DNA of 43,412 bases, from assembly GCA_019752295.1 (NCBI GenBank), contig JAIEMK010000049.1, positions 1 to 43,412 of the forward strand, in the 5' to 3' direction. Below the pieces are notes generated by a model. It made no database searches. It was not told the DNA's origin and saw nothing but the letters and a program-made list of their open reading frames with translations. The stretch comes from Chitinophagaceae bacterium (lineage in GTDB: Bacteria > Bacteroidota > Bacteroidia > Chitinophagales > Chitinophagaceae). How positions within the stretch are numbered: position 1 is the stretch's first letter; every line of letters starts with the position of its first letter. Position numbers and translations under genes: made by a program. Positions 22,659 through 31,059 of the stretch are shown here, in pieces.

Positions 22659-23843
22659 ATGGCTGCTAGAACCGATTCATTTCAATCACCTGATTACTAT
22701 TTATTGGATGAACTATTATCCGACGAACATAAGTTAATCAGAGAGTCAGTACGTAATTATGTAAAGAAAGAAATTTCTCCAATCATAGAGGACTATGCAC
22801 AACGCGCTGAATTTCCTTTGCAGATTGTAAAGCAGTTGGGCGATATGGGTTGTTTTGGCCCAACTGTACCGGAACAATATGGTGGTGGTGGATTGGATTA
22901 TATCAGCTATGGTTTGATGATGCAGGAACTGGAACGTGGAGATAGTGGTGTTCGAAGTACTGCAAGTGTTCAGGGCTCGTTGGTGATGTATCCGATTTAT
23001 GCGTATGGAAATGAAACGCAAAGAAATAAATATTTACCTAAGCTGGCTAGCGGAGAATGGTTGGGCTGTTTTGGTTTAACCGAACCCAATCATGGAAGCA
23101 ATCCCTCTGGAATGCTCACTAACATTAAAGATGCGGGAGATTATGTAATATTGAATGGCGCAAAAATGTGGATCAGCAATGCTCCCTTCGCTCAAATTGC
23201 TGTGGTATGGGCCAAAAACGAAGAAGGTGAAATTACAGGATTAATTGTTGAAAGAGGCATGGAAGGATTTAGTACACCAACTACGCATGGTAAATGGAGT
23301 TTGCGTGCAAGTGCAACAGGAGAGCTGGTCTTCGACAATGTAAAGGTTCCAAAAGAAAATATATTGCCCAATATAAAAGGTTTGAAGGGGCCACTGGGTT
23401 GCCTTTCAAAAGCACGCTATGGTATTGCCTGGGGAGCTCTTGGAGCAGCAATGGATTGTTATGATACCGCCCTGCGTTATAGTAAGGAAAGGATTCAATT
23501 TGATCGACCTATTGGCGGATTTCAACTGCAACAAAAAAAACTTGCTGAAATGATTACTGAAATCACTAAGGGGCAATTGCTTGTTTGGCGTTTAGGTGTT
23601 TTAATGAACGATGGGAGGGCTACTCCGCAGCAGATTAGCATGGCAAAAAGAAATAGTTGTGAAATAGCAGCCAATATTGCCCGCGATGCCCGCCAGATGT
23701 TGGGCGGAATGGGCATTACAGGCGAGTACAGCATTATGCGCCATATGATGAATCTGGAAAGTGTAATTACGTATGAAGGTACACATGATATTCATTTGTT
23801 GATAACCGGAATGGATATTACCGGATTAAATGCTTTTAAATAA
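22659..23843 (+). CDS. Glutaryl-CoA dehydrogenase-like acyl-CoA dehydrogenase
   Basis: A 394-aa flavoenzyme. LTEPNHGSNPSGM (FAD/substrate loop, with Asn where GCDH usually has Asp), KMWISNAPFAQIAVVWAK, RYGIAWGALGAAMDCYDTAL, and YEGTHDIH with the catalytic base Glu373 are the pattern of glutaryl-CoA dehydrogenase, which turns glutaryl-CoA into crotonyl-CoA plus CO2 in lysine and tryptophan breakdown. A short- or medium-chain acyl-CoA dehydrogenase is the alternative. ATG 22659 is preferred over an in-frame TTG at 22626, which would add residues without family similarity. It is followed 23 bp on by aroK but is metabolically unrelated to it. Confidence 0.85.
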   Translation: MAARTDSFQSPDYYLLDELLSDEHKLIRESVRNYVKKEISPIIEDYAQRAEFPLQIVKQLGDMGCFGPTVPEQYGGGGLDYISYGLMMQELERGDSGVRSTASVQGSLVMYPIYAYGNETQRNKYLPKLASGEWLGCFGLTEPNHGSNPSGMLTNIKDAGDYVILNGAKMWISNAPFAQIAVVWAKNEEGEITGLIVERGMEGFSTPTTHGKWSLRASATGELVFDNVKVPKENILPNIKGLKGPLGCLSKARYGIAWGALGAAMDCYDTALRYSKERIQFDRPIGGFQLQQKKLAEMITEITKGQLLVWRLGVLMNDGRATPQQISMAKRNSCEIAANIARDARQMLGGMGITGEYSIMRHMMNLESVITYEGTHDIHLLITGMDITGLNAFK

Positions 23844-23866
23844 TTCCAAATAGTACATTCACTGAT

Positions 23867-24397
23867 ATGGAAAGTTCAAAGGAGCAACAGCCCAAAATAT
23901 TTTTAGTGGGAATGATGGGCAGTGGCAAAAGCTACTGGACTAAATTCTTATCCAAAAAATTAAAAACTGGTTGCTATGATCTCGATTTTCTGATTGAATC
24001 GAATGAAGAAAAAACCATCGCTGAAATATTCGCAGAAGACGGTGAAGACTATTTCAGAAAACAAGAGGCAAAAGTATTAAGGTGGTTCAAAGAAAAAAAA
24101 GCATTTGTTTTAGGTACGGGTGGTGGTACTCCCTGCTACAATGATAATATGGATTGGATGAATCAGCACGGACTAACCATTTTTATAGACCCTCCAATCG
24201 ATCAGTTGGTGGAACGTTTGATACCGGAAAAAGATCACCGCCCTTTAATTAGTAAACTATCCGATCTGGAATTGTTTCAGTTTCTAACTCAAAAAAGAAC
24301 AGAAAGATTAGTGTATTATAATAAAGCTCAATTGCATTTAGTGGGAGACGAGATCAATGAAAAAAGATTCAATCAAATTATAAAAAATCATGCATAA
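23867..24397 (+). CDS. aroK: Shikimate kinase
   Basis: A 176-aa kinase that phosphorylates shikimate at O3 in aromatic amino-acid synthesis. The Walker A loop is GMMGSGKS (15-22). DLDFLIE (38-44) gives the shikimate-contacting Asp, FRKQE the Arg, GTGGGTPC the Walker-B-like glycine motif, and DHRPL the LID region with its Arg. The stop overlaps the next gene by 8 bp, so aroK and the DUF423 gene are coupled. Confidence 0.95.
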   Translation: MESSKEQQPKIFLVGMMGSGKSYWTKFLSKKLKTGCYDLDFLIESNEEKTIAEIFAEDGEDYFRKQEAKVLRWFKEKKAFVLGTGGGTPCYNDNMDWMNQHGLTIFIDPPIDQLVERLIPEKDHRPLISKLSDLELFQFLTQKRTERLVYYNKAQLHLVGDEINEKRFNQIIKNHA

Positions 24398-24776
24398 ATA
24401 TTACATCTCGATTGCCAGCTTTCTCGGTGCCGTTACAGTGGCGCTGGGAGCTTTCGGGGCACATGCTTTAAAAAAGCTGGTGCCGGAACAAATGTTGATG
24501 GTGTATGATACTGCTGTGCGTTATCAGTTCTACCATCTGCTAGCTTTGGCACTTGTTGGGATACTGTATAAATCCTTTACCAACAGTTATGTAAAGAATG
24601 CGGGTGTTTTCTTTTTATTGGGAATTCTTTTTTTTAGCGGGTCGCTCTACCTGCTTACTTACAAAGCCGTAATTGGGTCAGATGGCTTTGGATGGGTTGG
24701 GCCAATAACTCCGATCGGTGGTCTTTTTTTTATAATCGGATGGATTTTACTGGGCATCGGTACAAAAAAAGGATGA
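24390..24776 (+). CDS. DUF423 family membrane protein
   Basis: A 128-aa protein with four membrane helices. ASFLGAVTVALGAFGAHALK (TM1), RYQFYHLLALALVGILYKSF (TM2 with the conserved YQFYHLLAL), FLLGILFFSGSLYLLTY (TM3) and TPIGGLFFIIGWILLGIGT (TM4) define DUF423 (YgdD). The function is not known. It starts inside the 3' end of aroK. Confidence 0.92.
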   Translation: MHKYYISIASFLGAVTVALGAFGAHALKKLVPEQMLMVYDTAVRYQFYHLLALALVGILYKSFTNSYVKNAGVFFLLGILFFSGSLYLLTYKAVIGSDGFGWVGPITPIGGLFFIIGWILLGIGTKKG

Positions 24777-24854
24777 GCTAAGTGGAAAACTAACTTGTTT
24801 TAAATCAGTTTTGCACATCCCTTGCAGCTTATCTTTCTGCTTAAAGGCATAGCT

Positions 24855-24862
24855 TATATTTG
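24855..24862 (+). promoter_or_regulatory. Promoter -7 element for ftsK, implying a leaderless mRNA
   Basis: TATATTTG is an exact TAnnTTTG match with only five bases (TTTGT) before ATG 24868. TTTC at 24833-24836 could serve as -33 with an 18-bp spacing. Confidence 0.6.
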
Positions 24863-24867
24863 TTTGT

Positions 24868-27432
24868 ATGGCCAATAGCTTAAAAAAGAAAACGCCGCCT
24901 CCGCCTGATCCCGAAATACTCAATGCCGATAAGGAAACTGAGATCACGGTAACGGAAGTTGTAAAAGACGAGCGTACCGGCAAGATTGCGGGTGCAATCA
25001 GTTTGTTGTCGGCCATCTTTCTATTTATTGCATTCACATCCTATTTATTTACTTGGCAGGAAGATCAGGACATTGTACACCAATTTGGTGTTAAAATATT
25101 TGCAACAACCGATGTAAAAGTTACTAATTTATTGGGTGTATTGGGTGCCTACATTGCTCATTTGCTCATCTACCGTGGGTTTGGACTTGCTTCCTACCTT
25201 TTTTGTACTTTCTTTTTTGTACTGGGGGTTAATTTATTATTTGATAAGAAAATTTATCGCATCACAAGAAATATAAAATACGTTTTAATTGGCATTTTAG
25301 TTTTAAGTATGGCTCTTGCATTTGTTACTCCAGACAGCGAATTTTCCTGGGGTGGTGCTGTTGGTGAATTAATGAGTAATTGGTTTATTAAGTGGATGGG
25401 TAAACTGGGTACAGGAGCTGTGTTGGTGATGGCCGTATTCTCGTATTTTATCTGGCGATTCAATCCCATTTTTCATTTACCCGTTTGGAAATCCAAAACA
25501 GATGAACAAAGTCTGGCCGAAGGAATGGATGAGCTTGATTCAGATGTTGAAAACCCAGCAATTACAGAATGGGATCAGCACGAGAACGCCGCCAAATTAT
25601 TTATCCATGATGATGCTACAGAACCGGGTAGTCAGAATAAATTAAAGAACCCGGGTGGAGGATTGGTATTGAATATTCCGGAAGAAGATACACAAGACAA
25701 GAATCCAATGAACCAATTTGGATTGCAGGAAAAAAATGAGTTGATGGAGGAAGAACCAATTGTTACACCCAACAAAAACCTCAACACTAGTTCCAGCAAT
25801 ATTCCGCTTGTTCCAACAGACACCACAAAACCTGATTTCGGAAAAGAAGATCTTGAATTAGAGATCAAAGCAGTTCCGAATATTGAAGAAGCTGCTGCAG
25901 CAAATGCCGCTACAGGCAGCTTGGCAACAAAATATGATGCTACTCTGGATTTGAAAGATTATAAATATCCAACTCTTGATTTACTGGAAACTCATGGTAG
26001 CGAAAAAATCGTTCATGATCCGGCTGAATTGGAAACACATAAGAACCAAATCATCGCCACTCTAAAAAATTATGATATTGCGATCCAACGTATTGCTGCA
26101 ACCGTTGGGCCTACTGTAACACTATATGAAATTGTTCCTGCACCCGGTGTACGCATTAGCCGTATAAAAAATCTGGAAGATGATATTGCTCTGAGCCTTG
26201 CTGCGCTTGGTATTCGTATTATTGCGCCCATTCCAGGAAAAGGAACCATCGGTATTGAAGTGCCGAATGTGCGTAAGAGTGTTGTAAGTATGAAGACGCT
26301 ACTAGCATCCGACAAATTTCAGAACAATCATTTCTCTTTGCCCATTGCAATTGGCAAAAAAATCGATAACGAAAATTTTATTGTTGATCTGGCATCCATG
26401 CCACACTTGCTGATGGCTGGTGCAACAGGTCAGGGTAAATCGGTTGGTATCAACACTTTGCTGGTATCGCTTTTATACAAGAAGCATCCTTCGCAATTAA
26501 AATTTGTATTGGTTGATCCAAAGAAAGTAGAACTTAGTTTGTATCGTGTTATTGAAAAACATTTTTTAGCGAAGCTGCCGGGCGAAGAAGAATCCATCAT
26601 TACGGATACTAAAAAAGTGGTGCATACATTGAATGCACTTTGTATAGAAATGGATACCCGCTACGACCTGTTAAAAGAAGCAGGCTGCCGTAATATCAAA
26701 GAATACAACGAGAAGTTTACATCACGCAAATTAAATCCTGAAAAGGGGCATCAGTACCTGCCTTTCATCGTGTTGGTGGTGGATGAATTTGCCGACCTGA
26801 TTATGACTGCTGGAAAAGAAGTGGAAATGCCTATTGCCCGATTAGCGCAGTTGGCCCGGGCCATTGGCATCCATCTGATAATTGCAACGCAACGACCTTC
26901 TGTAAATATTATCACAGGTACTATTAAAGCCAATTTTCCTGCACGTATTGCTTTTAAAGTTTCTTCCAAGATCGATAGCCGTACCATTTTGGATGCGGGT
27001 GGCTCTGAGCAATTAATTGGTAAGGGGGATATGCTGATTAGTTATAATGGCGAGATCACACGTTTGCAATGTGCATTTGTGGACACACCAGAAGTTGAAA
27101 AAGTTTGTGCGTTTATAGGCAATCAAAAAGGGTATCCTCAGGCATTCTTATTGCCAGAATATGTTGACGAAAAAGATATGGAGGGAAGAGACTTTGACAG
27201 CGATGATCGCGACCCGCTGTTTGAAGATGCTGCCAGATTAATTGTACAAAGTCAAATCGGCTCTACTTCATTGATACAAAGAAGAATGAAGCTGGGATAT
27301 AACCGTGCAGGACGTTTGATGGATCAACTCGAAGCTGCCGGCATCGTTGGCCCTAATCAGGGAAGTAAGGCAAGGGAAGTGAGATACAAGACCGAACTGG
27401 AATTGGAACAGTACCTCGATTCAATTGCATAA
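24868..27432 (+). CDS. ftsK: FtsK/SpoIIIE DNA translocase
   Basis: An 854-aa protein that pumps chromosome termini through the division septum. Four membrane helices cover about 45-200. An acidic, Asn/Pro-rich linker follows (about 200-370), shorter than in E. coli. The alpha/beta motor domain has Walker A GATGQGKS (518-525) and Walker B LVVDEFADL with an ATQRPS sensor. The C-terminal gamma winged helix (QRRMKLGYNRAGRLMDQLEA, then AGIVGP) reads orienting sequences and contacts XerD. Its promoter lies 5 bp before the ATG, so the message is probably leaderless. The neighbouring lolA-like gene is also an envelope gene, an arrangement often seen near ftsK. Confidence 0.96.
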   Translation: MANSLKKKTPPPPDPEILNADKETEITVTEVVKDERTGKIAGAISLLSAIFLFIAFTSYLFTWQEDQDIVHQFGVKIFATTDVKVTNLLGVLGAYIAHLLIYRGFGLASYLFCTFFFVLGVNLLFDKKIYRITRNIKYVLIGILVLSMALAFVTPDSEFSWGGAVGELMSNWFIKWMGKLGTGAVLVMAVFSYFIWRFNPIFHLPVWKSKTDEQSLAEGMDELDSDVENPAITEWDQHENAAKLFIHDDATEPGSQNKLKNPGGGLVLNIPEEDTQDKNPMNQFGLQEKNELMEEEPIVTPNKNLNTSSSNIPLVPTDTTKPDFGKEDLELEIKAVPNIEEAAAANAATGSLATKYDATLDLKDYKYPTLDLLETHGSEKIVHDPAELETHKNQIIATLKNYDIAIQRIAATVGPTVTLYEIVPAPGVRISRIKNLEDDIALSLAALGIRIIAPIPGKGTIGIEVPNVRKSVVSMKTLLASDKFQNNHFSLPIAIGKKIDNENFIVDLASMPHLLMAGATGQGKSVGINTLLVSLLYKKHPSQLKFVLVDPKKVELSLYRVIEKHFLAKLPGEEESIITDTKKVVHTLNALCIEMDTRYDLLKEAGCRNIKEYNEKFTSRKLNPEKGHQYLPFIVLVVDEFADLIMTAGKEVEMPIARLAQLARAIGIHLIIATQRPSVNIITGTIKANFPARIAFKVSSKIDSRTILDAGGSEQLIGKGDMLISYNGEITRLQCAFVDTPEVEKVCAFIGNQKGYPQAFLLPEYVDEKDMEGRDFDSDDRDPLFEDAARLIVQSQIGSTSLIQRRMKLGYNRAGRLMDQLEAAGIVGPNQGSKAREVRYKTELELEQYLDSIA

Positions 27433-27527
27433 CAACAAAAGATTATGAATGTGGCGTTAAACTCCTGATTTACCTTATCGTCTCAGCATTAATAATAACA
27501 GCGCGGGAAAAACTTGAAATCGAATCG

Positions 27528-27535
27528 TATATTTG
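27528..27535 (+). promoter_or_regulatory. Promoter -7 element for the LolA-like gene
   Basis: TATATTTG matches TAnnTTTG and lies inside the in-frame N-terminal extension that begins at TTG 27514, which shows that ATG 27553 is the true start. Confidence 0.55.
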
Positions 27536-27552
27536 CGCCTACAAAATTTAGT

Positions 27553-28182
27553 ATGAAAAAAATCTACTTGCCATTTTTAACAGTTATCCTGTTTTTTAAT
27601 CTTGCTTTTGCTCAGAACGATCCCAATGCCAAAAAAGTGTTGGACGGAGTAAGTGCTAAAGTAAAAGCCTTCAAAGGAATATCTGCCAATTTTACTATTA
27701 AATCTGTGAGCGGTAAAGGAAAAGACAATGGCGCTAAAACAGGAACCATTGTAATTAAGGGCCAGAAATATCGGCTAAAACAGGGTAAGAACGAGATCAT
27801 CTGCGACGGAGTAAGCATCTATAATTTTGATGGTAACAAAACCATTACAAAATCATTGCTAGAAGAATCTAATCAAACTTTGAGCCCTCAAAATTTATTG
27901 TCTAATTTTTATGATAAGGACTTCAACTATAAACTCATTTCATCTGCTGGAAATTTTCATGAAATAGAAATGACTCCAATTGATAAAAGAAAAAGTTTTC
28001 AAAAAGTGAACATCTATGTTGACAAAACAAAGAATATGATTACAAAGGCGAAAGTATTGGACAAGAGTAATAATGTGTTGGAATTTATACTGAGTAATCT
28101 GAACACCAATGCTGCATTGCCTGATGCAAATTTTCAGTTTGTGCGTTCCAAGTATCCGAAAGATGCTGAAATATTGGACTAA
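27553..28182 (+). CDS. LolA-like outer-membrane lipoprotein carrier
   Basis: A 209-aa periplasmic protein. The signal peptide MKKIYLPFLTVILFFNLAFA is cut before QND. The mature chain has the half-barrel strand pattern of LolA: AKVKAFKGISANFTIKSVSG, GTIVIKGQKYRLKQGKNEII, GVSIYNFDGNKTITKSLLEE, then FYDKDFNYKLISSAGN and a C-terminal lid. It would carry lipoproteins from LolCDE to the outer membrane. Bacteroidota have several LolA homologues and some serve other lipid pathways, so the symbol is withheld. It lies 120 bp after ftsK. Confidence 0.85.
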   Translation: MKKIYLPFLTVILFFNLAFAQNDPNAKKVLDGVSAKVKAFKGISANFTIKSVSGKGKDNGAKTGTIVIKGQKYRLKQGKNEIICDGVSIYNFDGNKTITKSLLEESNQTLSPQNLLSNFYDKDFNYKLISSAGNFHEIEMTPIDKRKSFQKVNIYVDKTKNMITKAKVLDKSNNVLEFILSNLNTNAALPDANFQFVRSKYPKDAEILD

Positions 28183-28202
28183 TCCTATAAAAAATATTTT
28201 AA

Positions 28203-28233
28203 AAACCATTTGTGAAAAACAAATGGTTTTTTT
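28203..28233 (+). terminator. Terminator of the LolA-like gene
   Basis: AAACCATTTGT (28203-28213) pairs perfectly with ACAAATGGTTT (28219-28229) around GAAAA, followed by a run of T. Confidence 0.9.
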
Positions 28234-28256
28234 ATGCCTTGTTTGTAATTTCATGT

Positions 28257-28347
28257 ATGAAATGAGCATAACAAAAATTTGACACCAACTGAAATGTTTG
28301 TTAGCGAATTCCGAGTACTCGGGACCAAAATCAATAATAAACACATG
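28257..28347 (+). repeat. Leader repeat, full copy B (before CBM48-esterase)
   Basis: A 91-nt segment from ATGAAATGAGCATAACAAAA to the esterase start codon, nearly identical to 5587-5671. Its variable centre is CCGAGTACTCGG (28311-28322), a perfect 12-bp palindrome that can form a CCGA/UCGG stem with a GUAC loop. TGTTTGTTA (28295-28303) still pairs with TAATAAACA (28335-28343): the A-U pair of copy A becomes a G-U pair. A promoter-like TAATTTCA lies just to the left, a weaker box than the one at copy A. Confidence 0.8.
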
Positions 28348-29481
28348 AAAAAAGGATTGTTTTTTTTAGTCTTTGTGCTACTATCTGTTTTTGCTGAAGC
28401 GCAGTTTACTGTAAGATTGGTGGTTACCGATGTGGCAACCCGTAAACAGGATGATATCTATGTTGCAGGCAACTTCAATAACTGGAATCCGAAAGATGAA
28501 AAATATAAACTAAAAGTTTTTGGAGGATCCAGAAAATCAGTAGTGATAAGCGATTTGTCGGCAGGCACTTATGCATTTAAATTTACAAGAGGAGGATTTG
28601 AAAAAGTTGAAACAACTAACGATGGCAGAGATATTAGCGACCGCATCATTGAAGTTAACGGAGATATCTCTTTAGACCTCACCATCGCCGGATGGAAAGA
28701 TGATTATCCCGACAAACCAAAAAGGTATACTGCAAGTCCACAGGTTAAAATATTGGACACTGCATTTTCAATTTCGCAACTCAATCGTAAAAGAAGGATC
28801 TGGCTCTACCTGCCAAAGAATTATGCAGTATCAGGTAAAACCTATCCTGTTATTTATTTGAACGATGGGCAGAACCTTTTTAACGAACAAACATCTGCAT
28901 ACGGAGAATGGGGTGTAGACGAATGTTTAGACAGTTTGCAAATGCAAATCGGCAAAGAAGCGATCATTGTTGGAATAGATCATGGGGGAGACAAAAGAAT
29001 GAATGAGTACAATCCATACGACCATATCCAATTTGGGAAAGGGGAGGGCATGCTTTATGCCGATTTTTTAGCAACAACACTCAAACCTTTTATTGATAGC
29101 AGGTATCGAACACTAAAAGGCCCGGAATATACTTTTGTTGGGGGAAGCAGCATGGGCGGGGATATTAGTTTATATACCGTTTTGCAATACCCGAATATTT
29201 TTGGAGGTGCATTTGTCTTTTCTCCGGCCCTTTGGGTAACACCCGCACTGTATGAGCTTGCAGAAAAATTCACAAGTACTACCATGCCTAAATTTTATTT
29301 TTATGCCGGGGGAAAAGAAAGTGCAACCATGGTTTCGGACATGAAAAAAATGACTGATATACTGGAGAAAAAAAGCAGGATTCAGATCAGAAAAGTGGTA
29401 AGTCCATTAGGTCAGCACAACGAAGCCAGTTGGAGGTCTGAATTTCCTGATGCATACAAGTGGATGACAAAAGATTACTAA
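28345..29481 (+). CDS. Secreted esterase with N-terminal CBM48-like domain
   Basis: A 378-aa protein. The signal peptide MKKGLFFLVFVLLSVFAEAQ is followed by an E-set/CBM48-like domain (about 21-115; IYVAGNFNNWNPKDEKYKLK, TYAFKFTRGGFEKVE) and an esterase D/Fes-type alpha/beta-hydrolase (about 130-378). The nucleophile Ser269 lies in GGSSMGGD, and the catalytic His is in LGQHNEASWRSEF. Relatives are feruloyl, acetyl-xylan or enterobactin esterases. The in-frame upstream extension from 28279 is leader repeat B and is not coding. The stop overlaps the convergent RNase Z gene by 4 bp. Confidence 0.88.
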   Translation: MKKGLFFLVFVLLSVFAEAQFTVRLVVTDVATRKQDDIYVAGNFNNWNPKDEKYKLKVFGGSRKSVVISDLSAGTYAFKFTRGGFEKVETTNDGRDISDRIIEVNGDISLDLTIAGWKDDYPDKPKRYTASPQVKILDTAFSISQLNRKRRIWLYLPKNYAVSGKTYPVIYLNDGQNLFNEQTSAYGEWGVDECLDSLQMQIGKEAIIVGIDHGGDKRMNEYNPYDHIQFGKGEGMLYADFLATTLKPFIDSRYRTLKGPEYTFVGGSSMGGDISLYTVLQYPNIFGGAFVFSPALWVTPALYELAEKFTSTTMPKFYFYAGGKESATMVSDMKKMTDILEKKSRIQIRKVVSPLGQHNEASWRSEFPDAYKWMTKDY

Positions 29482-30392
29482 ATTTCGTATTGTATTCGGT
29501 AAGAAACGCCTTCAATGGCTAGTTCTGTGTTTTCGAATGCTTCTTTTGTTTCAGATAAAAATTCATCCAATTTTTCGTACTTGCTACTGAAATGTCCGAT
29601 CAATAATTTTTTGGCATTGGCTTTTCGCGCAAAACTTGCAGCTTGTATGGTAGTGGAATGATACCTTGCCGCAGCCCTTTCTTCCAGATTTTTTAGATAA
29701 GTGGTTTCGTGATATAACAAGTTCGCATTCTGAACCTTTTCTGCAATGGATTCGGTATACACGGTATCTGCACAAAATGCATAACTGCGATTAGGAAGGT
29801 TTGCTTTTGTTACCAGTTCGTTCTGTATGAGTTCTCCGTTTTTGTTGATATAATCCTTCCCGGTTTTCAGTTGATCGTAAAAAGCTGCAGGTATACCATA
29901 TTCCAAGACTTTCTCCCTAATAATTTTGCGAGGATTCTTTTTTTCACTAATTAAAAATCCCCAACAAGGTATACGGTGCTTCGTTTCGAAACAGGACACA
30001 GAAAATTTGGGGTGATCGAGTATGAGGCCCTCCTTTTCAAGGGGGTGAAAGATTAAAGAAAAGGGAAGTATGGTGTGGGCAACTTCAAGCTGAAGATTGA
30101 TGATTTGCAGCAATTCCGCCGGTCCGAACAAATTCAATGGATGTTCTCTCCCAAGAAGTCCCATGCTGGTAATCAATCCTATCAACCCAAAATAATGGTC
30201 TCCATGGAGATGGGAAATGAAAATATGTCCGATCTTACTATGCCTGATCCGGTATCTTGAAATCTGCATCTGTGTACCTTCGCCGCAGTCGATCAAAAAA
30301 AGCTGCTCATTTAGGGTAATCAATTGCGCAGTAGGATGCCGGTCATAGGCCGGAAGCGCTGAATTATTACCTAAAATGGTTACTCCAAACAT
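29478..30392 (-). CDS. rnz: Ribonuclease Z
   Basis: A 304-aa metallo-beta-lactamase-fold endonuclease that trims the 3' ends of tRNA precursors. The zinc motif is SHLHGDH (His61, His63, Asp65, His66). FCADTVYTE supplies the bridging Asp, and LIGHFSSKY the last His. The flexible arm (about 145-190; PAAFYDQLKTGKDYINKNGE) clamps tRNA. ATG 30392 is chosen over a TTG three codons upstream. A near-consensus TATAATTTG lies about 6 bp before the ATG on the minus strand, so this message too may have almost no leader. It overlaps the esterase gene tail to tail by 4 bp. Confidence 0.96.
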   Translation of the reverse strand: MFGVTILGNNSALPAYDRHPTAQLITLNEQLFLIDCGEGTQMQISRYRIRHSKIGHIFISHLHGDHYFGLIGLITSMGLLGREHPLNLFGPAELLQIINLQLEVAHTILPFSLIFHPLEKEGLILDHPKFSVSCFETKHRIPCWGFLISEKKNPRKIIREKVLEYGIPAAFYDQLKTGKDYINKNGELIQNELVTKANLPNRSYAFCADTVYTESIAEKVQNANLLYHETTYLKNLEERAAARYHSTTIQAASFARKANAKKLLIGHFSSKYEKLDEFLSETKEAFENTELAIEGVSYRIQYEI

Positions 30393-30566
30393 GCAAAACA
30401 AATTATATTAAACAGTCTAACTATTAGTTTGCTTCATTTATTGTTAAGACTGGGTAATTTATTTATCAGGGGGGCCTTTGATTCTAAAATTGCTGTAATT
30501 TTTGATCAGCTTGATGATAGACCAAAAAATCGCTTGTAAAAATTCGAAATTTCGTCTATTTATCAC

Positions 30567-30574
30567 TACTTTTG
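30567..30574 (+). promoter_or_regulatory. Promoter -7 element for rpsO
   Basis: TACTTTTG fits TAnnTTTG and lies 53 bp before the rpsO ATG, giving a leader of about 45-50 nt. Confidence 0.6.
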
Positions 30575-30627
30575 CAGCCGATAAAAAATTAGAAGTAAAT
30601 TTCCGGAGTCTTTTTAAAAATTTTGAG

Positions 30628-30900
30628 ATGCCTTATTTAACAACAGAAAAGAGAGCAAGCATTTTTGCAGAGTTTGGCGGAAAAGCCACTAACACTGGTT
30701 CAATAGAAGCACAGGTTGCACTATTGACTGAGCGTATCGTTCAGATTTCCAAGCACTTACAATCCAACAAAAAAGATTTTTCCACTCAGCGTGGTTTAAT
30801 GAAGATGGTTGGTCAGCGTAAGCGTTTATTAAGCTATATGCAAAAGCACAACCTTACAGGTTACCGTGCACTGATCGAAAAACTAGGTCTGAGAAAATAA
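30628..30900 (+). CDS. rpsO: 30S ribosomal protein S15
   Basis: A 90-aa protein, the standard S15 length. It opens MPYLTTEKRASIFAEFGGKA, then NTGSIEAQVALLTERI, LQSNKKDFSTQRGLMKMVGQ and RKRLLSYMQKHNLTGYRALI, the four-helix 16S rRNA (h20-h22 junction) binder. ATG 30628 is used; the longer open frame from 30502 runs through the promoter. As in many bacteria it is followed by pnp. Confidence 0.97.
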   Translation: MPYLTTEKRASIFAEFGGKATNTGSIEAQVALLTERIVQISKHLQSNKKDFSTQRGLMKMVGQRKRLLSYMQKHNLTGYRALIEKLGLRK

Positions 30901-30920
30901 TTTTTCCATGATACTTTTAG

Positions 30921-30957
30921 CTATTCCCAACTGGCACATTGATACAGTTGGGAATAG
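30921..30957 (+). terminator. 13-bp perfect hairpin between rpsO and pnp
   Basis: CTATTCCCAACTG (30921-30933) pairs with CAGTTGGGAATAG (30945-30957) around an 11-base loop. TTATTTGTG follows, only partly U-rich, so it may end rpsO transcription partially. In E. coli the rpsO-pnp gap carries an RNase III-cut stem that PNPase uses to control itself; a like role here is speculation. Confidence 0.6.
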
Positions 30958-31059
30958 TTATTTGTGTCAATACCTGTTTTACCCATTCTTTCCATTAACA
31001 GGGGCTATGATTTAATAGAAAAAAATCTTTAAATCCCGGGTCCTACTACAATCAAAAAC

